Assembly: GCA_027491075.1 (NCBI GenBank)
Contig: JAIXWX010000034.1
Coordinates: 1 to 64,000 of the forward strand
Origin: Flavobacteriales bacterium
Lineage (GTDB): Bacteria > Bacteroidota > Bacteroidia > Flavobacteriales_D > Sanyastnellaceae
Direction of reading: 5' to 3'
DNA: 64,000 nt
Both the position numbers and the translations under genes were made by a program. Numbering within the stretch: the first letter of the stretch is position 1; each line of letters begins with the position of its first letter. Positions 27,562-38,400 of this stretch are shown in pieces. The notes under the pieces were generated by a model, which did no database searches, had not been told where the DNA came from, and saw only the letters and a program-made list of their open reading frames with translations.

Positions 27562-29826
27562 TCACTCTATTCTCCACCGCACTCCTACATATCCCATCGC
27601 ACCGAATACAGGTCCCCATATCATGCTCGCATCAAAGCTCGCATCGAAAGGTCGATCGGCACTCACAATCGGTGACATCTGCATAAAGTTGGTCAGATTT
27701 TCACCCCCGATGTATACTTCTAAATGAGAATTGAAATGTTTGGATACCTGAGCATTGACCAAAACGAAATCATCACTAGAAGTGCCTAGACCTTCACCTC
27801 CATGATGGGTTTCAGTATAGGGCAAACGCTGCGTACCCAACCATTTTACGGTAAGATCAAACATCCATTTGGAACCATTGTCTTTTTCTTTGGTGCTGTA
27901 TTCAAAGTTAGCAAAAGCTCTATGACGAGCCACCAACGGGCGATCCAATACTTCTGAACCATATTGAGTACGCGCTTCCAACCAACGATATGCAGTACGC
28001 ACATTTAATCGTCGTATTGGACTAAATTGAAACTCAGCTTGCACGCTGGTAGAATAGGACTTTCCTTCTAGTTGATAGAAACTGATCTCACGAGGAGTTT
28101 CCCAATCAACAACGATTTGATCCATAAATTCAGTATGATAGGCATCAAGTATAAAACTGGATTCACGATGAAATAACTTTAACTTTCTTGAGAATACCAC
28201 GCCAAGATTCACCGCTTCTTCCATGCGCATTCCATAAGGCGCACCTTCTAGTGATGGTTGAATGCGGATAACGCGATTGCTTGCAAACAAACCTACATTG
28301 TCCATTAATAAATTAGGTGAACGATAGCCTTTTCCTGCGGCGATCTTGACGGTTGTGTTTTCATTGATGCTATACCGCGCATGCAAACGGGGAGTAACAA
28401 AAAAACCATAGGAATTGTGATAGTCTCCTCTCAAACCAACGATGATCGACCATTTTTCATTAGGAGAAAAGGTATGCTCGGAAAAAATACCGAATACTTG
28501 TTCTGTTCTTGAGAAATCGATTGTGTCTAAAATTTCAGTATAATCGTCCATCACAAACGATACTCCAGATGTCTGTTTAACCTGCTCGCTGTATTCACTT
28601 GCAAACATAAGATTGACGCGCGCATTTAGCTGATCGCCTTGGTACTCTCGCATTCCGTATTTCCCTGTCTGATCGTGATAGCTTACTGAGACTTGTGACC
28701 CCAAACTCATTCCGTCTTTTTCTTCAAAAACATATCCTGTTTTTCCAGAAAATTCATAACGCTGGGTAGTCACATTTACTCCCCACAAACGACTGAGTAT
28801 TTCATCTTTAGGATTAAAATTGAATTGCCCGCTCGTGTTTTCAAGGCGGTGAAAAGAAGTCATATACTCGCCTCTTAAACCGTGTTTACCTGCATAACTC
28901 CATTCACTGCGCAGGGCTATGTTTCTAAATAAGGGGTTGTCAAGAAATCCATCGTTATTCATATCAAAGCGCAAATCAGCCATGGCGCCATGAGCGTGCA
29001 GTCTACTAGACCAACGTGGGCCGAAGTCACGTTTGACCACGGTGTTAAACTCTAGTCTTCCTTGTGATCCGGCGTAAGCGTTGATGAATATTTTTTCCTT
29101 CATTTCATCGCCTTTGTGAGCCACATTAATTTGTCCAGTCATACTCTCGAAACCGGCAATAACGCTTCCCACTCCTTTGGATATAGAAATTTCTTTGATC
29201 CAGGGCCCGGGCAGATAGCTTAAACCATAAATCGATGCCAAGCCTCGCACAGTGGGAATGTTGTCAAACATGATCTGCGTGTAGCGGCCTTCGAGTCCGA
29301 GCATTTTTATTTGACGCGTTCCTGTCACGGCGTCCGTAAAGGATGCGTCAATGGAGGCATTGGTCTCGAAGCTTTCTGATAGATTACAGCATGCAGCCTT
29401 ACACAATTCTTTCTCTGTCATTACTTGAGAAAGCTGAGCATCGCGAATTTTCATCATCGTGGAAGCTAATTCTCCTACAATGTTGATCTCTTTTCCATCA
29501 CCAAGAGACTTCAGTTCGATTTCTAAATCGGCTTGTCCTTCATATAACAAGGTGTCGGTTTGATATCCCACGAGGGCTACTACAAAGTACTTTTCGGAGG
29601 GATGTAGATCAAGTTCGAAACGACCTTTATCATCGGTCATAGCACCTTCTGAGGTTCCTTTCCAAAACACCACTGCACCAAATAAGGGTTCTTTTTTACC
29701 CTCTAAATTGCGGGTATATACTTCTCCATGAAAATGTCCTTCATGCTCTTCATGTTCTTCTTTTTGGCTGAAAATTGCAGGAGCAAAAAATAAGAGACCT
29801 AGTAAAAGAAACAGTGATTTCTTCAT
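27562..29826 (-). CDS. TonB-dependent outer-membrane receptor, probably for a metal
   Basis: A 754-residue receptor: signal peptide (to about residue 20), a His/Glu-rich stretch EEHEEHEGHFHGE (about 22-34), a carboxypeptidase-regulatory-like domain (about 35-115), a plug with AACCNLSESFETN, and a 22-strand-type barrel to the C terminus. The start at 29826 begins the signal peptide. The histidine cluster, and the HMA and HYC_CC_PP genes directly upstream (two bases from the HMA stop), suggest transport or sensing of copper or another soft metal. The substrate is inferred, not shown. It needs the inner-membrane TonB-ExbBD complex, which is not in the window. Confidence 0.88.
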   Translation of the reverse strand: MKKSLFLLLGLLFFAPAIFSQKEEHEEHEGHFHGEVYTRNLEGKKEPLFGAVVFWKGTSEGAMTDDKGRFELDLHPSEKYFVVALVGYQTDTLLYEGQADLEIELKSLGDGKEINIVGELASTMMKIRDAQLSQVMTEKELCKAACCNLSESFETNASIDASFTDAVTGTRQIKMLGLEGRYTQIMFDNIPTVRGLASIYGLSYLPGPWIKEISISKGVGSVIAGFESMTGQINVAHKGDEMKEKIFINAYAGSQGRLEFNTVVKRDFGPRWSSRLHAHGAMADLRFDMNNDGFLDNPLFRNIALRSEWSYAGKHGLRGEYMTSFHRLENTSGQFNFNPKDEILSRLWGVNVTTQRYEFSGKTGYVFEEKDGMSLGSQVSVSYHDQTGKYGMREYQGDQLNARVNLMFASEYSEQVKQTSGVSFVMDDYTEILDTIDFSRTEQVFGIFSEHTFSPNEKWSIIVGLRGDYHNSYGFFVTPRLHARYSINENTTVKIAAGKGYRSPNLLMDNVGLFASNRVIRIQPSLEGAPYGMRMEEAVNLGVVFSRKLKLFHRESSFILDAYHTEFMDQIVVDWETPREISFYQLEGKSYSTSVQAEFQFSPIRRLNVRTAYRWLEARTQYGSEVLDRPLVARHRAFANFEYSTKEKDNGSKWMFDLTVKWLGTQRLPYTETHHGGEGLGTSSDDFVLVNAQVSKHFNSHLEVYIGGENLTNFMQMSPIVSADRPFDASFDASMIWGPVFGAMGYVGVRWRIE

Positions 29827-29828
29827 AC

Positions 29829-30170
29829 TCAATGTTTTTCTTGTTCTCTGTATTTGCAGCATCCATGGGTCCGGCTATACTGTTCGTCCGTTGCTTTAGA
29901 CTTTTCAGTGTCATAACCCATTTCATTGATGAGAAAATGAATTCTATCTTCCGTAATCTTCTTTGGATTGTACGTGACTGTTGCTGTATTGGTGTCTAGC
30001 TGGTAGTCTGCTGTGAGAATACCCTTAGCGTCCAAAGCGGACTCGATTTTTTTCTCACACATTCCGCAAATACCTTCTACCCGGAAGGAGATGGTAACGG
30101 GTTTATTTTTTTGAGCGATAGCAGCGCTGGATATAATTACCAAGAAAGCTGCGAAAAGAAATTTTTTCAT
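29829..30170 (-). CDS. Periplasmic heavy-metal-associated (HMA) domain protein
   Basis: A 113-residue exported protein: signal peptide ending near Ala19-Gln20, then a single HMA domain. The metal-binding pair is C35 and C38 in GICGMCEKKI, and the fold continues with VTYNPKKITEDRI and LINEMGYDTE. The C-terminal tail has HGCCKYREQEKH, a second potential ligand set. Such proteins bind Cu(I) or similar ions in the periplasm. The start at 30170 begins the signal peptide; a longer frame upstream has no support. It is two bases upstream of the TonB receptor gene, so the two are co-transcribed. Confidence 0.88.
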   Translation of the reverse strand: MKKFLFAAFLVIISSAAIAQKNKPVTISFRVEGICGMCEKKIESALDAKGILTADYQLDTNTATVTYNPKKITEDRIHFLINEMGYDTEKSKATDEQYSRTHGCCKYREQEKH

Positions 30171-30245
30171 AATTACCTGATTGAATGATGTAAAAAAAAG
30201 AATGTTGCGTTGAGCCGAAGCGATATCGGCTATTGACATTCTAAA

Positions 30246-30647
30246 TCAGGCGTAGAATAAGAGAGAACAATACATTTGGTAACGCTTCTCTTCTGCAGGA
30301 GGTGGATCCGTATTGCTAAAGGAAAGTCGTTCTTCTCTATCACTGGAATGAACGAATAAATATGGACTCAAGGTCCATGCAACTTGGTCTGCTTCGGAAA
30401 ATGTTATACGCATTTCTGAAGCGGAGGTGTGATCGCTTTCTAAATTGATTGAAATGATTTCGTTGCTACAACAGCTCTTACCGAAATGGGATTTCTCACA
30501 ACTGTGGTCGACCTTGCAACAGGTCTCTCCCATAGAATTGATAGAAAAGTCTTTAAGATTTCCCTTGCAATAGTGCAAATGAATGTGGACGCCTACTGTG
30601 ACCAGCAGGTAATAACAAACACACAATATGCCCAGTATTTTTTTCAT
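30246..30647 (-). CDS. HYC_CC_PP family protein
   Basis: A 133-residue protein named for its motifs, here HYCKG (about residues 25-29), a CC pair in KSCCSNE, and TDPPPAEEKR near the C terminus. It has an N-terminal hydrophobic segment and further cysteines (CCKVDHSC), consistent with a metal-binding exported or anchored protein. The family is usually found beside metal TonB receptors and HMA proteins, as here. ATG 30647 is preferred over the TTG at 30656 because a TATATTTG promoter box covers the TTG. Exact function unknown. Confidence 0.85.
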   Translation of the reverse strand: MKKILGILCVCYYLLVTVGVHIHLHYCKGNLKDFSINSMGETCCKVDHSCEKSHFGKSCCSNEIISINLESDHTSASEMRITFSEADQVAWTLSPYLFVHSSDREERLSFSNTDPPPAEEKRYQMYCSLLFYA

Positions 30648-30653
30648 CCAAAG

Positions 30654-30681
30654 CAAATATAGTGCTTTTCTATACGCCCAA
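30654..30681 (-). promoter_or_regulatory. Promoter of the HYC_CC_PP-HMA-TonB receptor set
   Basis: On the minus strand TATATTTG (30661-30654) is an exact -7 element, with TTG at 30681-30679 17 bases upstream. It overlaps the 3' end of the phosphosugar mutase gene and puts the transcript start close to the ATG at 30647. Confidence 0.55.
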
Positions 30682-32397
30682 CTCTTTGCGAATGAAATCG
30701 ATACGTGATTTTATGTCGTTTCTTTGATTCTTATAGGCCGCAGACCCTTGGAATTTTTCTTTAATAGAAAAGTAGAACTTAATCTTGGGCTCTGTTCCAG
30801 AGGGACGAGCGGATATCTTACTTCCATCTGCTAAAACGAACTGGAGAACATTGCTGGAAGGCAAAGAAATTTTAGACTCCGATCCATCAAGTACATTTTT
30901 AGCTATTCCATTCGCAATATCTCGGATCTCCACCACTTCGCTTCCTCCGAGCGTTTTAGGAGGGGCGGTTCTCAATGAACTCATCATTTCCTTTATTTTT
31001 TCTACACCGTCCATGCCTTTTATCGTAATGGAAACCAATTCTTCATGGTATAAACCATTTTGAGCATAAATATCCATAAGCATCTGATAAAGTGAACTCT
31101 TCTGAGCTTTAGCATAAGCAGCAATTTCAGAGATCACCACTGCTGAAAGCACCGCATCTTTATCTCGTACAAATTCATCGACCAAATAGCCATAACTTTC
31201 CTCTCCGCCTCCAATGAAGAGTTCTTTTCCCTCGCGCTTTCCAATAACTTCTGCGATATACTTAAATCCAGTAAGTGTCTCGTAGCAAGGGATTCCTGCT
31301 TTTTTGGCCAGGTCTGATATCAAATCCGTGGTGACAATGGTTTTGGCCACGTATTCATTTCCTCTCATCAAACCTTTCTCCTTTCTTCTTTGAATTTGAT
31401 AAGCTACTAACAATGCTCCGGTTTGGTTACCATTGAGGAGTATCAAGTTGCCTTCATCATCGCGCACCGCTATTCCCACGCGATCGGCATCGGGATCTGT
31501 TCCAAGCACTAGATCTGCGCCAAGTGCTTCAGCTTGTTGCAAGGCCAAGTCCAACGCTTCCTTTTCTTCAGGATTGGGAGAAGTTACTGTCGGAAAATTC
31601 CCATCGGGAACAGCTTGTGATTCAACTATGGTTACGCCTGAAAAACCTAAGTCTTCAAGTGCTTTTGGTACCATGGTGATTCCTGACCCGTGAATAGAGG
31701 TGTAAACAATTTTCAAATCTCCCGCTTGCTTTATTTCTTCTTTAGAAAGAATGATTTGTTGCAACTTCTCCTGATAAGATTTTTCTACCGATGAATCGAT
31801 GCACTCAATCAATTTCGTATCTTCTTTGAAATTGACATCGTCTGGATGGCCAATGGCGCGAACCTCTCCAATTATACCTTTGTCGTGCGGTGGTAATACT
31901 TGAGCACCATCTTCCCAATACACTTTATAACCATTGTATTCTGGAGGATTATGCGAAGCGGTGATAACAATTCCCGCCTGGCATTCAAGTTGGCGAACTG
32001 CAAAACTGAGAAGTGGGGTAGGGCGCAATTCGGAAAAAAGTTTGACCTTAATTCCATTCGCGGATAAAACCCCAGCGGCTGTGCGCGCGAAGAAAGAACT
32101 ATTGTTGCGCGAATCATAAGCGATGGCAACGGAAATAGGGCGTCCTGAAAATTGCTTTTTCAAGTAATTCGCAAGCCCTTGTGTCGCTATACCAATACTG
32201 TATTTGTTGACGCGGTTGCTTCCAACTCCCATTACACCACGCAAACCACCGGTGCCGAAATCCAAGTCGGTATAAAAGCTTTCCAACAATTCTTTAGGAT
32301 CCTCCTTTTGCAAACGAAGAATTTCATTTTTACTTTCTTGATCAATGGAGCTATTCAACCATTGATTTATTTTTTCTTGAACATCTAATGATATCAT
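30670..32397 (-). CDS. Phosphoglucomutase/phosphomannomutase family phospho-sugar mutase
   Basis: A 575-residue alpha-D-phosphohexomutase that interconverts hexose 1- and 6-phosphates. The phosphoserine loop is TASHNPPEYNGYK (Ser near 147), the metal-binding loop is GTDPDADRVG, the sugar loop GGGEESYGY and the C-terminal phosphate loop RPSGTEPKIK. Length and motifs fit the long PgcA-type mutases of Firmicutes and Bacteroidota. It starts three bases after the rfbD stop, so both are in one transcript; glucose 1-phosphate from this enzyme feeds dTDP-sugar synthesis, which fits the pairing. The true substrate cannot be read from the sequence. Confidence 0.93.
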   Translation of the reverse strand: MISLDVQEKINQWLNSSIDQESKNEILRLQKEDPKELLESFYTDLDFGTGGLRGVMGVGSNRVNKYSIGIATQGLANYLKKQFSGRPISVAIAYDSRNNSSFFARTAAGVLSANGIKVKLFSELRPTPLLSFAVRQLECQAGIVITASHNPPEYNGYKVYWEDGAQVLPPHDKGIIGEVRAIGHPDDVNFKEDTKLIECIDSSVEKSYQEKLQQIILSKEEIKQAGDLKIVYTSIHGSGITMVPKALEDLGFSGVTIVESQAVPDGNFPTVTSPNPEEKEALDLALQQAEALGADLVLGTDPDADRVGIAVRDDEGNLILLNGNQTGALLVAYQIQRRKEKGLMRGNEYVAKTIVTTDLISDLAKKAGIPCYETLTGFKYIAEVIGKREGKELFIGGGEESYGYLVDEFVRDKDAVLSAVVISEIAAYAKAQKSSLYQMLMDIYAQNGLYHEELVSITIKGMDGVEKIKEMMSSLRTAPPKTLGGSEVVEIRDIANGIAKNVLDGSESKISLPSSNVLQFVLADGSKISARPSGTEPKIKFYFSIKEKFQGSAAYKNQRNDIKSRIDFIRKELGV

Positions 32398-32400
32398 CTC

Positions 32401-33309
32401 TCAGGATTTTAAGTCGTTGATACACTCTTTTAAACAATCTTCCCAATGTGGAAGTTTCAAACCGAATGTTTGTTCGGTGTATGAAGAATCTAATTTGCTA
32501 TATACCGGACGTACGGCTTTGGTGGGAAAGGCATCGCTCGTTACTGGGCTAACAGGAATATTTCGATGGGTGTATTCCATTATTCTTCTTGCAAAGTCAA
32601 ACCACGAAGCCGTTCCATATTGGGTATAGTGATATATTCCTTTTTTTTCTTTTAGGTTAGGAAATCGCTGGATGATACTGAGCACGTCGGAAGCAAGTTG
32701 TCGCGAATAAGTTGGACTTGCCACTTGATCGGAAACGACACTTAGTTTACCATTGGCATCAGCCAAACGAATCATTGTCTTCATGAAATTATTTCCAAAT
32801 GTTCCGTAAAGCCAAGAAACACGAAACACAATTGCATCGGCGCCGGTATCGAGTATTTCATTTTCACCCAGTAGTTTGGCACAGCCATATTGATTGATCG
32901 GATGGGTTGAGTCAATTTCTGTGTAGGGCGTAGACTTTTTTCCATCAAATACATAATCGGTGGAAAAATGAATCAGCACGCTATTATTGTCTGCGCACCA
33001 TTCTGCTATTACGCGCGGGGCGTTGGCATTTAAAAGCCAATTTTGTGCATTTACAATTTTATTGTTTTGCTCTGTGTCCGCTCCATGGTCTTCAGCGGCC
33101 TCTACGTTGGTGTAGGCGGCACAGTTAATGATGATGTCGGCTTGCACACTTTGAAGGTAGGGTGAGATACCTGAAGTTTTGGAGAGGTCAAGTTCTTCTC
33201 GGGTAACAAATAGAAATTCCCATTGAGGATACTGATCTTGCAGAAAGCGGAACTCACTTCCCAATTGACCATTGGCCCCAGTAACCAGTATGCGCAATCC
33301 CTTTGACAT
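32401..33309 (-). CDS. rfbD: dTDP-4-dehydrorhamnose reductase
   Basis: A 302-residue short-chain reductase that makes dTDP-L-rhamnose, a precursor of surface polysaccharides. The NAD(P)-binding GANGQLG is at residues 11-17, the FSTDYVFDG segment follows, and the catalytic YGCAK motif is near 140-144. The start at 33309 is chosen because relatives begin a few residues before the glycine loop; the longer frame runs into the promoter region of the divergent gene. The other rml genes (rfbA, rfbB, rfbC) are not in the window. Confidence 0.92.
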   Translation of the reverse strand: MSKGLRILVTGANGQLGSEFRFLQDQYPQWEFLFVTREELDLSKTSGISPYLQSVQADIIINCAAYTNVEAAEDHGADTEQNNKIVNAQNWLLNANAPRVIAEWCADNNSVLIHFSTDYVFDGKKSTPYTEIDSTHPINQYGCAKLLGENEILDTGADAIVFRVSWLYGTFGNNFMKTMIRLADANGKLSVVSDQVASPTYSRQLASDVLSIIQRFPNLKEKKGIYHYTQYGTASWFDFARRIMEYTHRNIPVSPVTSDAFPTKAVRPVYSKLDSSYTEQTFGLKLPHWEDCLKECINDLKS

Positions 33310-33406
33310 ATTTTGTGGGTCGCAATTTAGACAATTCAATAGATTTGTATTCATGAAAGTAAGGCGGTGGCATAATGATTGGGATGCTTTCAATAAATTC
33401 AATGCC

Positions 33407-34138
33407 ATGAGAAAGTTGATTTTTACCCTCATGATTCTAGGCATCAGTGCCTCTTATTATGCGCAGAACGAACGTAGAATTGACCGTTGGAACCGCTGGG
33501 ACAGAGATCCCACGCTGGCGGTAGGTATTCAGATAGCTGATCCACGAGGCGAATTTGATCAAAACTATGACGGCGTATTGGCTGGAATTGCAGGAACATT
33601 CTCCGTTCCCATGGGGAATTCACCCTTCGAATGGGGTATTGGTTTCGCCTGGAATAGCATGGGCGCAGACAACGAGGATGTGAGTGTGATTGCAGGGGAA
33701 GACATCGATGGTGACCTGGTCTATGAAGAGGGGACCATGAGAATTACCAGTAACAACTACCGCTATCAAATGCTTGGAAGATTTCGCCCTTTCAACGGCC
33801 GTATTCAGCCGTATGGTGATTTAATTGGGGGATTAGAGCGATTTACTACTTCTTCGGATATAAAAGTGGACAATGCGGGACATTCTGAGGTCATTGAAAG
33901 CAATACAGCTCACCGTGATTTCGGAATTACCTTCGGTTGGGCAGCGGGTATGAGAATCCGAGTAAATCAGCACCTTTTTATCGACGCGCGTTTTGAAAAT
34001 CTCGAAGGTGGAATTGCTTCTTACGTAGATAAAGAAACCATCACCATCAACCCAGACAATAATGCTTTAGAGTTTGATATGCGCGAATCACGCACGGATA
34101 AATACACTTTTCAAGTCGGAATTGCAGTGCATTTCTAG
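33407..34138 (+). CDS. Outer-membrane beta-barrel protein
   Basis: A 243-residue protein with signal peptide (MRKLIFTLMILGIS...YYAQ, cleavage near 20) followed by alternating strands typical of small outer-membrane barrels of the OmpW/PorT-like type. Strand-forming segments include LAGIAGTFSVPMG, FEWGIGFAWNSMG and FGITFGWAAGMRIRV, and the last residues KYTFQVGIAVHF end in Phe, the usual barrel C terminus. The start at 33407 is the signal-peptide Met. A TAGATTTG box at 33340-33347 may be its promoter. Its function is unknown. Confidence 0.78.
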   Translation: MRKLIFTLMILGISASYYAQNERRIDRWNRWDRDPTLAVGIQIADPRGEFDQNYDGVLAGIAGTFSVPMGNSPFEWGIGFAWNSMGADNEDVSVIAGEDIDGDLVYEEGTMRITSNNYRYQMLGRFRPFNGRIQPYGDLIGGLERFTTSSDIKVDNAGHSEVIESNTAHRDFGITFGWAAGMRIRVNQHLFIDARFENLEGGIASYVDKETITINPDNNALEFDMRESRTDKYTFQVGIAVHF

Positions 34139-34141
34139 TCA

Positions 34142-35386
34142 CTATTTAGAACGAATAGCATCAACTGGATTTAAGCGAGAAGCTTGAAGTGCGGGCACGA
34201 ATCCAGCTACTGTTCCTACGATGGCAGAAATACTCAGTCCCATCACTACTCTGCTCACAGGCAGTATGAAATTAAAGTCAAATGCCACTGTAAGCACAGA
34301 ACTCAAAAGCCATACAAACAATAGTCCGAGCGCCCCTCCAATCAAGCAAAGTGCAACCGACTCGAATAAAAATTGGAAGAGAATAAAGTAGTTTTTAGCT
34401 CCAAGGGACTTCTGAATTCCAATGATATTGGTTCGTTCTTTTACGCTCACAAACATTATGTTGGCAATACTGAACGCACCCACCAAAATCGCAAAGACAC
34501 CAATGATCATTCCCGCGACATTGAAGACTCCAACAATGCTATCTACCATTCCTGATATGGCTTTCGATTCGATCAAGCTGAAATCGTTCTCCCCTCCGGG
34601 CTTTATCCCTCTTACTTCTCTGAATGTAGCCATCACATCATCCTTCAACTGAGCGTTCGTGATGCCTTCTTTCGCTTTAACGATGATAGAGCCATCCAGC
34701 TCTTCAAGATTGATCAACTTTAATCCAAAACCAACAGGAACCATCACCGATTGATCGGATCCATTGCCAAAAAGAGAGGCTCCTTCTTTTTCCAAAACAC
34801 CAATAACGGTGCATTTCAATCCACCAATTTTTATGTCTTTTCCCAAAGGCTCTTCCGATGGAAACAATTGTTCAGCTACTACAGCGCCTATCAATGCGAG
34901 ATTGGTTCCCGCATCTGCTTCTTGCCTTGAGAAATACCTCCCTTGGGCAATCTTCAAAGCAATGCATTGATTATAGTCAAAGGTGACGGCCACGACATTT
35001 GCGTCATCCAAATAATTATTTTTATACTCTGCATTTTTTTGAGTAGAAACTTGATATGCCATTGCAGAAAAGGAACTCATCCTGTCGTGCAACTTATCCA
35101 TGTCTTTCACATTGGGCTGTCGGCGACTCATGTATTTCCACCATTCATATTCAGTGCTGCCCTCCTCTGGACCCATTGGCCATTTTTGAATAAAAAGAAT
35201 ATCGCCGCCGATCATGTCTAAACTAGACTTCATATCGGCCTCCATGCTGTCTACTACGCTTAATACGAAAATGATAGAAAAAATACCAATGGTCACCCCC
35301 AGTAAGGATAACACGGTTCTGAGCTTGTTCACCACCAAGGCTTGCCAAGCAAAGACAAAACTTTCTCCAATCAACCTTAAAATCAT
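34142..35386 (-). CDS. ABC transporter permease, MacB/FtsX type
   Basis: A 414-residue permease with the MacB topology: one N-terminal helix (about 18-40), a large periplasmic MacB-PCD domain (about 45-255), then three C-terminal helices with the FtsX-type ERTNIIGIQKSLGAKNYFIL cytoplasmic coupling region. Such proteins act as mechanotransmission machines for lipoprotein, peptide or drug export rather than as simple channels. The ATPase partner gene is not adjacent. It converges on the barrel gene with three bases between stops and diverges from the large surface protein gene. Confidence 0.9.
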   Translation of the reverse strand: MILRLIGESFVFAWQALVVNKLRTVLSLLGVTIGIFSIIFVLSVVDSMEADMKSSLDMIGGDILFIQKWPMGPEEGSTEYEWWKYMSRRQPNVKDMDKLHDRMSSFSAMAYQVSTQKNAEYKNNYLDDANVVAVTFDYNQCIALKIAQGRYFSRQEADAGTNLALIGAVVAEQLFPSEEPLGKDIKIGGLKCTVIGVLEKEGASLFGNGSDQSVMVPVGFGLKLINLEELDGSIIVKAKEGITNAQLKDDVMATFREVRGIKPGGENDFSLIESKAISGMVDSIVGVFNVAGMIIGVFAILVGAFSIANIMFVSVKERTNIIGIQKSLGAKNYFILFQFLFESVALCLIGGALGLLFVWLLSSVLTVAFDFNFILPVSRVVMGLSISAIVGTVAGFVPALQASRLNPVDAIRSK

Positions 35387-35472
35387 GTAGCTAAGCTATT
35401 GAGTTTCCTTTTAAGTTGATATAACTTATGATGAGCGGTAATTTAGCCACGTAAATACCGTTTGCCCCCCTG

Positions 35473-38400
35473 GTGAGTGCCTCCTCCACATATCTTCGAT
35501 TACTACTGTCTGTGGTGATAGTCTGCATTTTTTGCCAGAATGCAAGTGCCCAGTTGGACAATAGAAGAGTGGTACTGACCATTGCCTCTGATTCTGTTTT
35601 TCTGGATTCATCATTGGTTATGCCAACCTCCCTGATCATTACTGACCAAAAAGGAAGAAAATTGACCAATTATAAGTATGACTTCCCCTGCAATTGTCTT
35701 CTTCGTTCCGATTCTTCTTCTATTGACTCGGTGTGGGTGGAGTTCCGCGTTTATCCCCCAAACCTGCAAAGAATAGTAGCCAACAAAGATTCTTCGATGG
35801 TCAGAACAGGGAAAGGCGGAATGATTCAGCCTTTTCAAGTTGGACCTTCTACTCGAGATATCCTACCGGAAAGCGGCTCCATTCAGAGAAGCGGCTCGAT
35901 TTCACGAGGATTGGCATTTGGCAATACACAAAACCTCAGCGTTAACAGCACGCTGAATTTACAGTTATCTGGCCGAATCACCCAGCGATACAATATTCTA
36001 GCTTCCATTACAGATGACAATATTCCCATTCAACCCAACGGAAACACCAGACAACTTCAAGACTTTGATAGAATATTCATTCAAATATTCGATGATCAAT
36101 CGAAGTTGATAGCTGGAGATTTCATTATTCGAAAACCAGAAGGCTATTTTGTCAACTATTTCAAAAGAGCGCAGGGAGCGTATTTTGAAACGAAGCGATC
36201 GCTGCAGTCTGGTCGAATTTTCTCCGCGGAGGTGAGCGCTTCTGTCAGCAAAGGAAGGTTTGCAAGAAATGTTATTCAAGGCATAGAAGGGAATCAGGGA
36301 CCGTACAGATTAACGGGTGCAGAGAATGAACTGTTCATCGTAGTATTAGCAGGAACCGAAGCGGTTTATATCGATGGTCGACTGCTCGAACGAGGACAAG
36401 ACAAAGACTATATCATCGACTACAACGCGGCGGAGATCATATTTACGCCCAAACAGTTCATTACAAAAGACCGCCGAATTACAGTAGAATTTCAGTACTC
36501 TGATCGCCGATATGCGCGGCCCATGATTCACTCTTCGCTTCAATATGGAAATCAAGCTTCGCTGACTTATTTGAATGTTTTTTCAGAAAGCGACGCACGC
36601 AATCAACCCTTACAGCAAGAACTTACCAATGATGAGAAATTAATATTATCCAATAGTGGAGATCGCTTGTTGCAAGCCGCAATTAATGGGATTGACAGCC
36701 TCGGTTTTAACTCCAATGAAGTACTCTACGCTTTGATAGATTCTCTAGGATTTGATAGTGTGCTGGTATATTCGAACGACCCTGCCAAGGCAACTTACAG
36801 GGCTCGATTTAGCCTGGTTGGGTCAGGTAATGGTGACTATGTGGAAGATGGTTTTACTGCTTTTGGAAGAAAGTATCGCTGGGTGTCGCCCATAGTATCA
36901 GATGGTACAATCATCCGACAGGGCAACTACGCTCCTTTGGTCTTGCTTGTTTCTCCTAAGAAAAGACAAGTCGTTTCAGTAGGCCATAAAAAAGAATGGA
37001 ACAACGGAAGTAAGGCATGGATTGAAGGCGCAGCATCGATCAACGATGTGAATACGTTTTCTCCGTTAGATAGCAGAAATGACGATGGCTGGGCACTCAA
37101 ATCAGGGTGGAATATTTATCTTTCAAAACCGAATAAACGTTCGAGATGGTTTACGCTGGGGCAATTTGAATATACCTCTACTGATTTCATTGGTGTAGAA
37201 CGATTCAGAGAGGTAGAGTTTGACAGGAACTGGAACCGGCTTGGGCTGGATTTCCTATCAGACTTTCACTGGATATCCACAGGTCTGGGCTTGGATAATA
37301 AAGAAAAAGGTCAGTGGAATGTTGGAGCCGCAGCAATTCGAAATGGTTCTGGATATAGCGGTCAAAGACTGCAAGGCGATGTGAAGTGGAAAACCAAAAG
37401 ATGGAGCTGGAATGGAAATGCTTTTGCACTTCAAACGGCAGGCCTACGGAATTCCTCATTTGTCCGGCATGTGAATGATGCTGGTTGGAATGTCGGAAAG
37501 TGGCGCTTGCAATTCAAAGACGAACATGAATTGAACCGCTTGTTTATTGACAGTTCAGATACACTTCAAAGCAATAGCTATCAATGGTACGATTGGCAGG
37601 TAGGCATTGGAACCCAAGACACACTTCGCACCTCTTTTTCCATCTATTACCGCGATCGAATTGATCGCCGCGCACGGAATACAAATCTCGACGCTAGCAC
37701 ACGCGCTGATGAATACGGTTTTAAGTTTCAGCATCGTTCGTTAAAAGACAACAAGTTTACGATGATGGCGAGCAACAGAAGATTGAGGGTAATCGATCCT
37801 GAACTATTTACCGCTGCTCCTGAGAATACCCTCGTTGGTCGAGCGGAGTATTATTACAAAGCTCCTTCTTCATGGCTGGTCAGCTCTACTTTTTATGAAA
37901 TTGGAAGTGGTCTTGAACAGCGCCGTGAATTTGTTTATTTCGAAGTACCTGCTGGACAAGGAAGCTATGTGTGGATTGATTACAACAACAATGGCATCAA
38001 AGAGCTCAACGAATTCGAAGTGGCACGATTTGAATATGAAGCTAATTACATAAGGAGCTTTATTCAAACTACGGATTATGTTAGAACATATACCAATCAA
38101 TTCAGTCAGAGCGTTCAAATACAACCAGGAAGAAACTGGAAGAAAGATTCGGCATGGAAGAAGTTTGTGGCGCGCTGGAGCAATCAAGCATCCTATAAAA
38201 TCGAAAGAAAGACGGATTCGGAAGAAGGGACAGATCGTTTCAATCCATTTCTTTCGGATGTGTTGGACTCCGTGCTTATTACTCTAAACAGCAGTGTTAG
38301 AAATGTACTATTCTTTAATAAATCGCATCCCGTTTTTGGCGCCGATTATACCATTCAGCAAGTGAGAAATCGAAATTTATTGAGCAATGGTTTCGAATCC

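Noticed and set aside
35391-35669. Minus-strand frames of 60-90 codons at the start of the large outer-membrane gene
   Set aside because: They overlap the signal-peptide region of the 1150-residue protein and show no domain or promoter.
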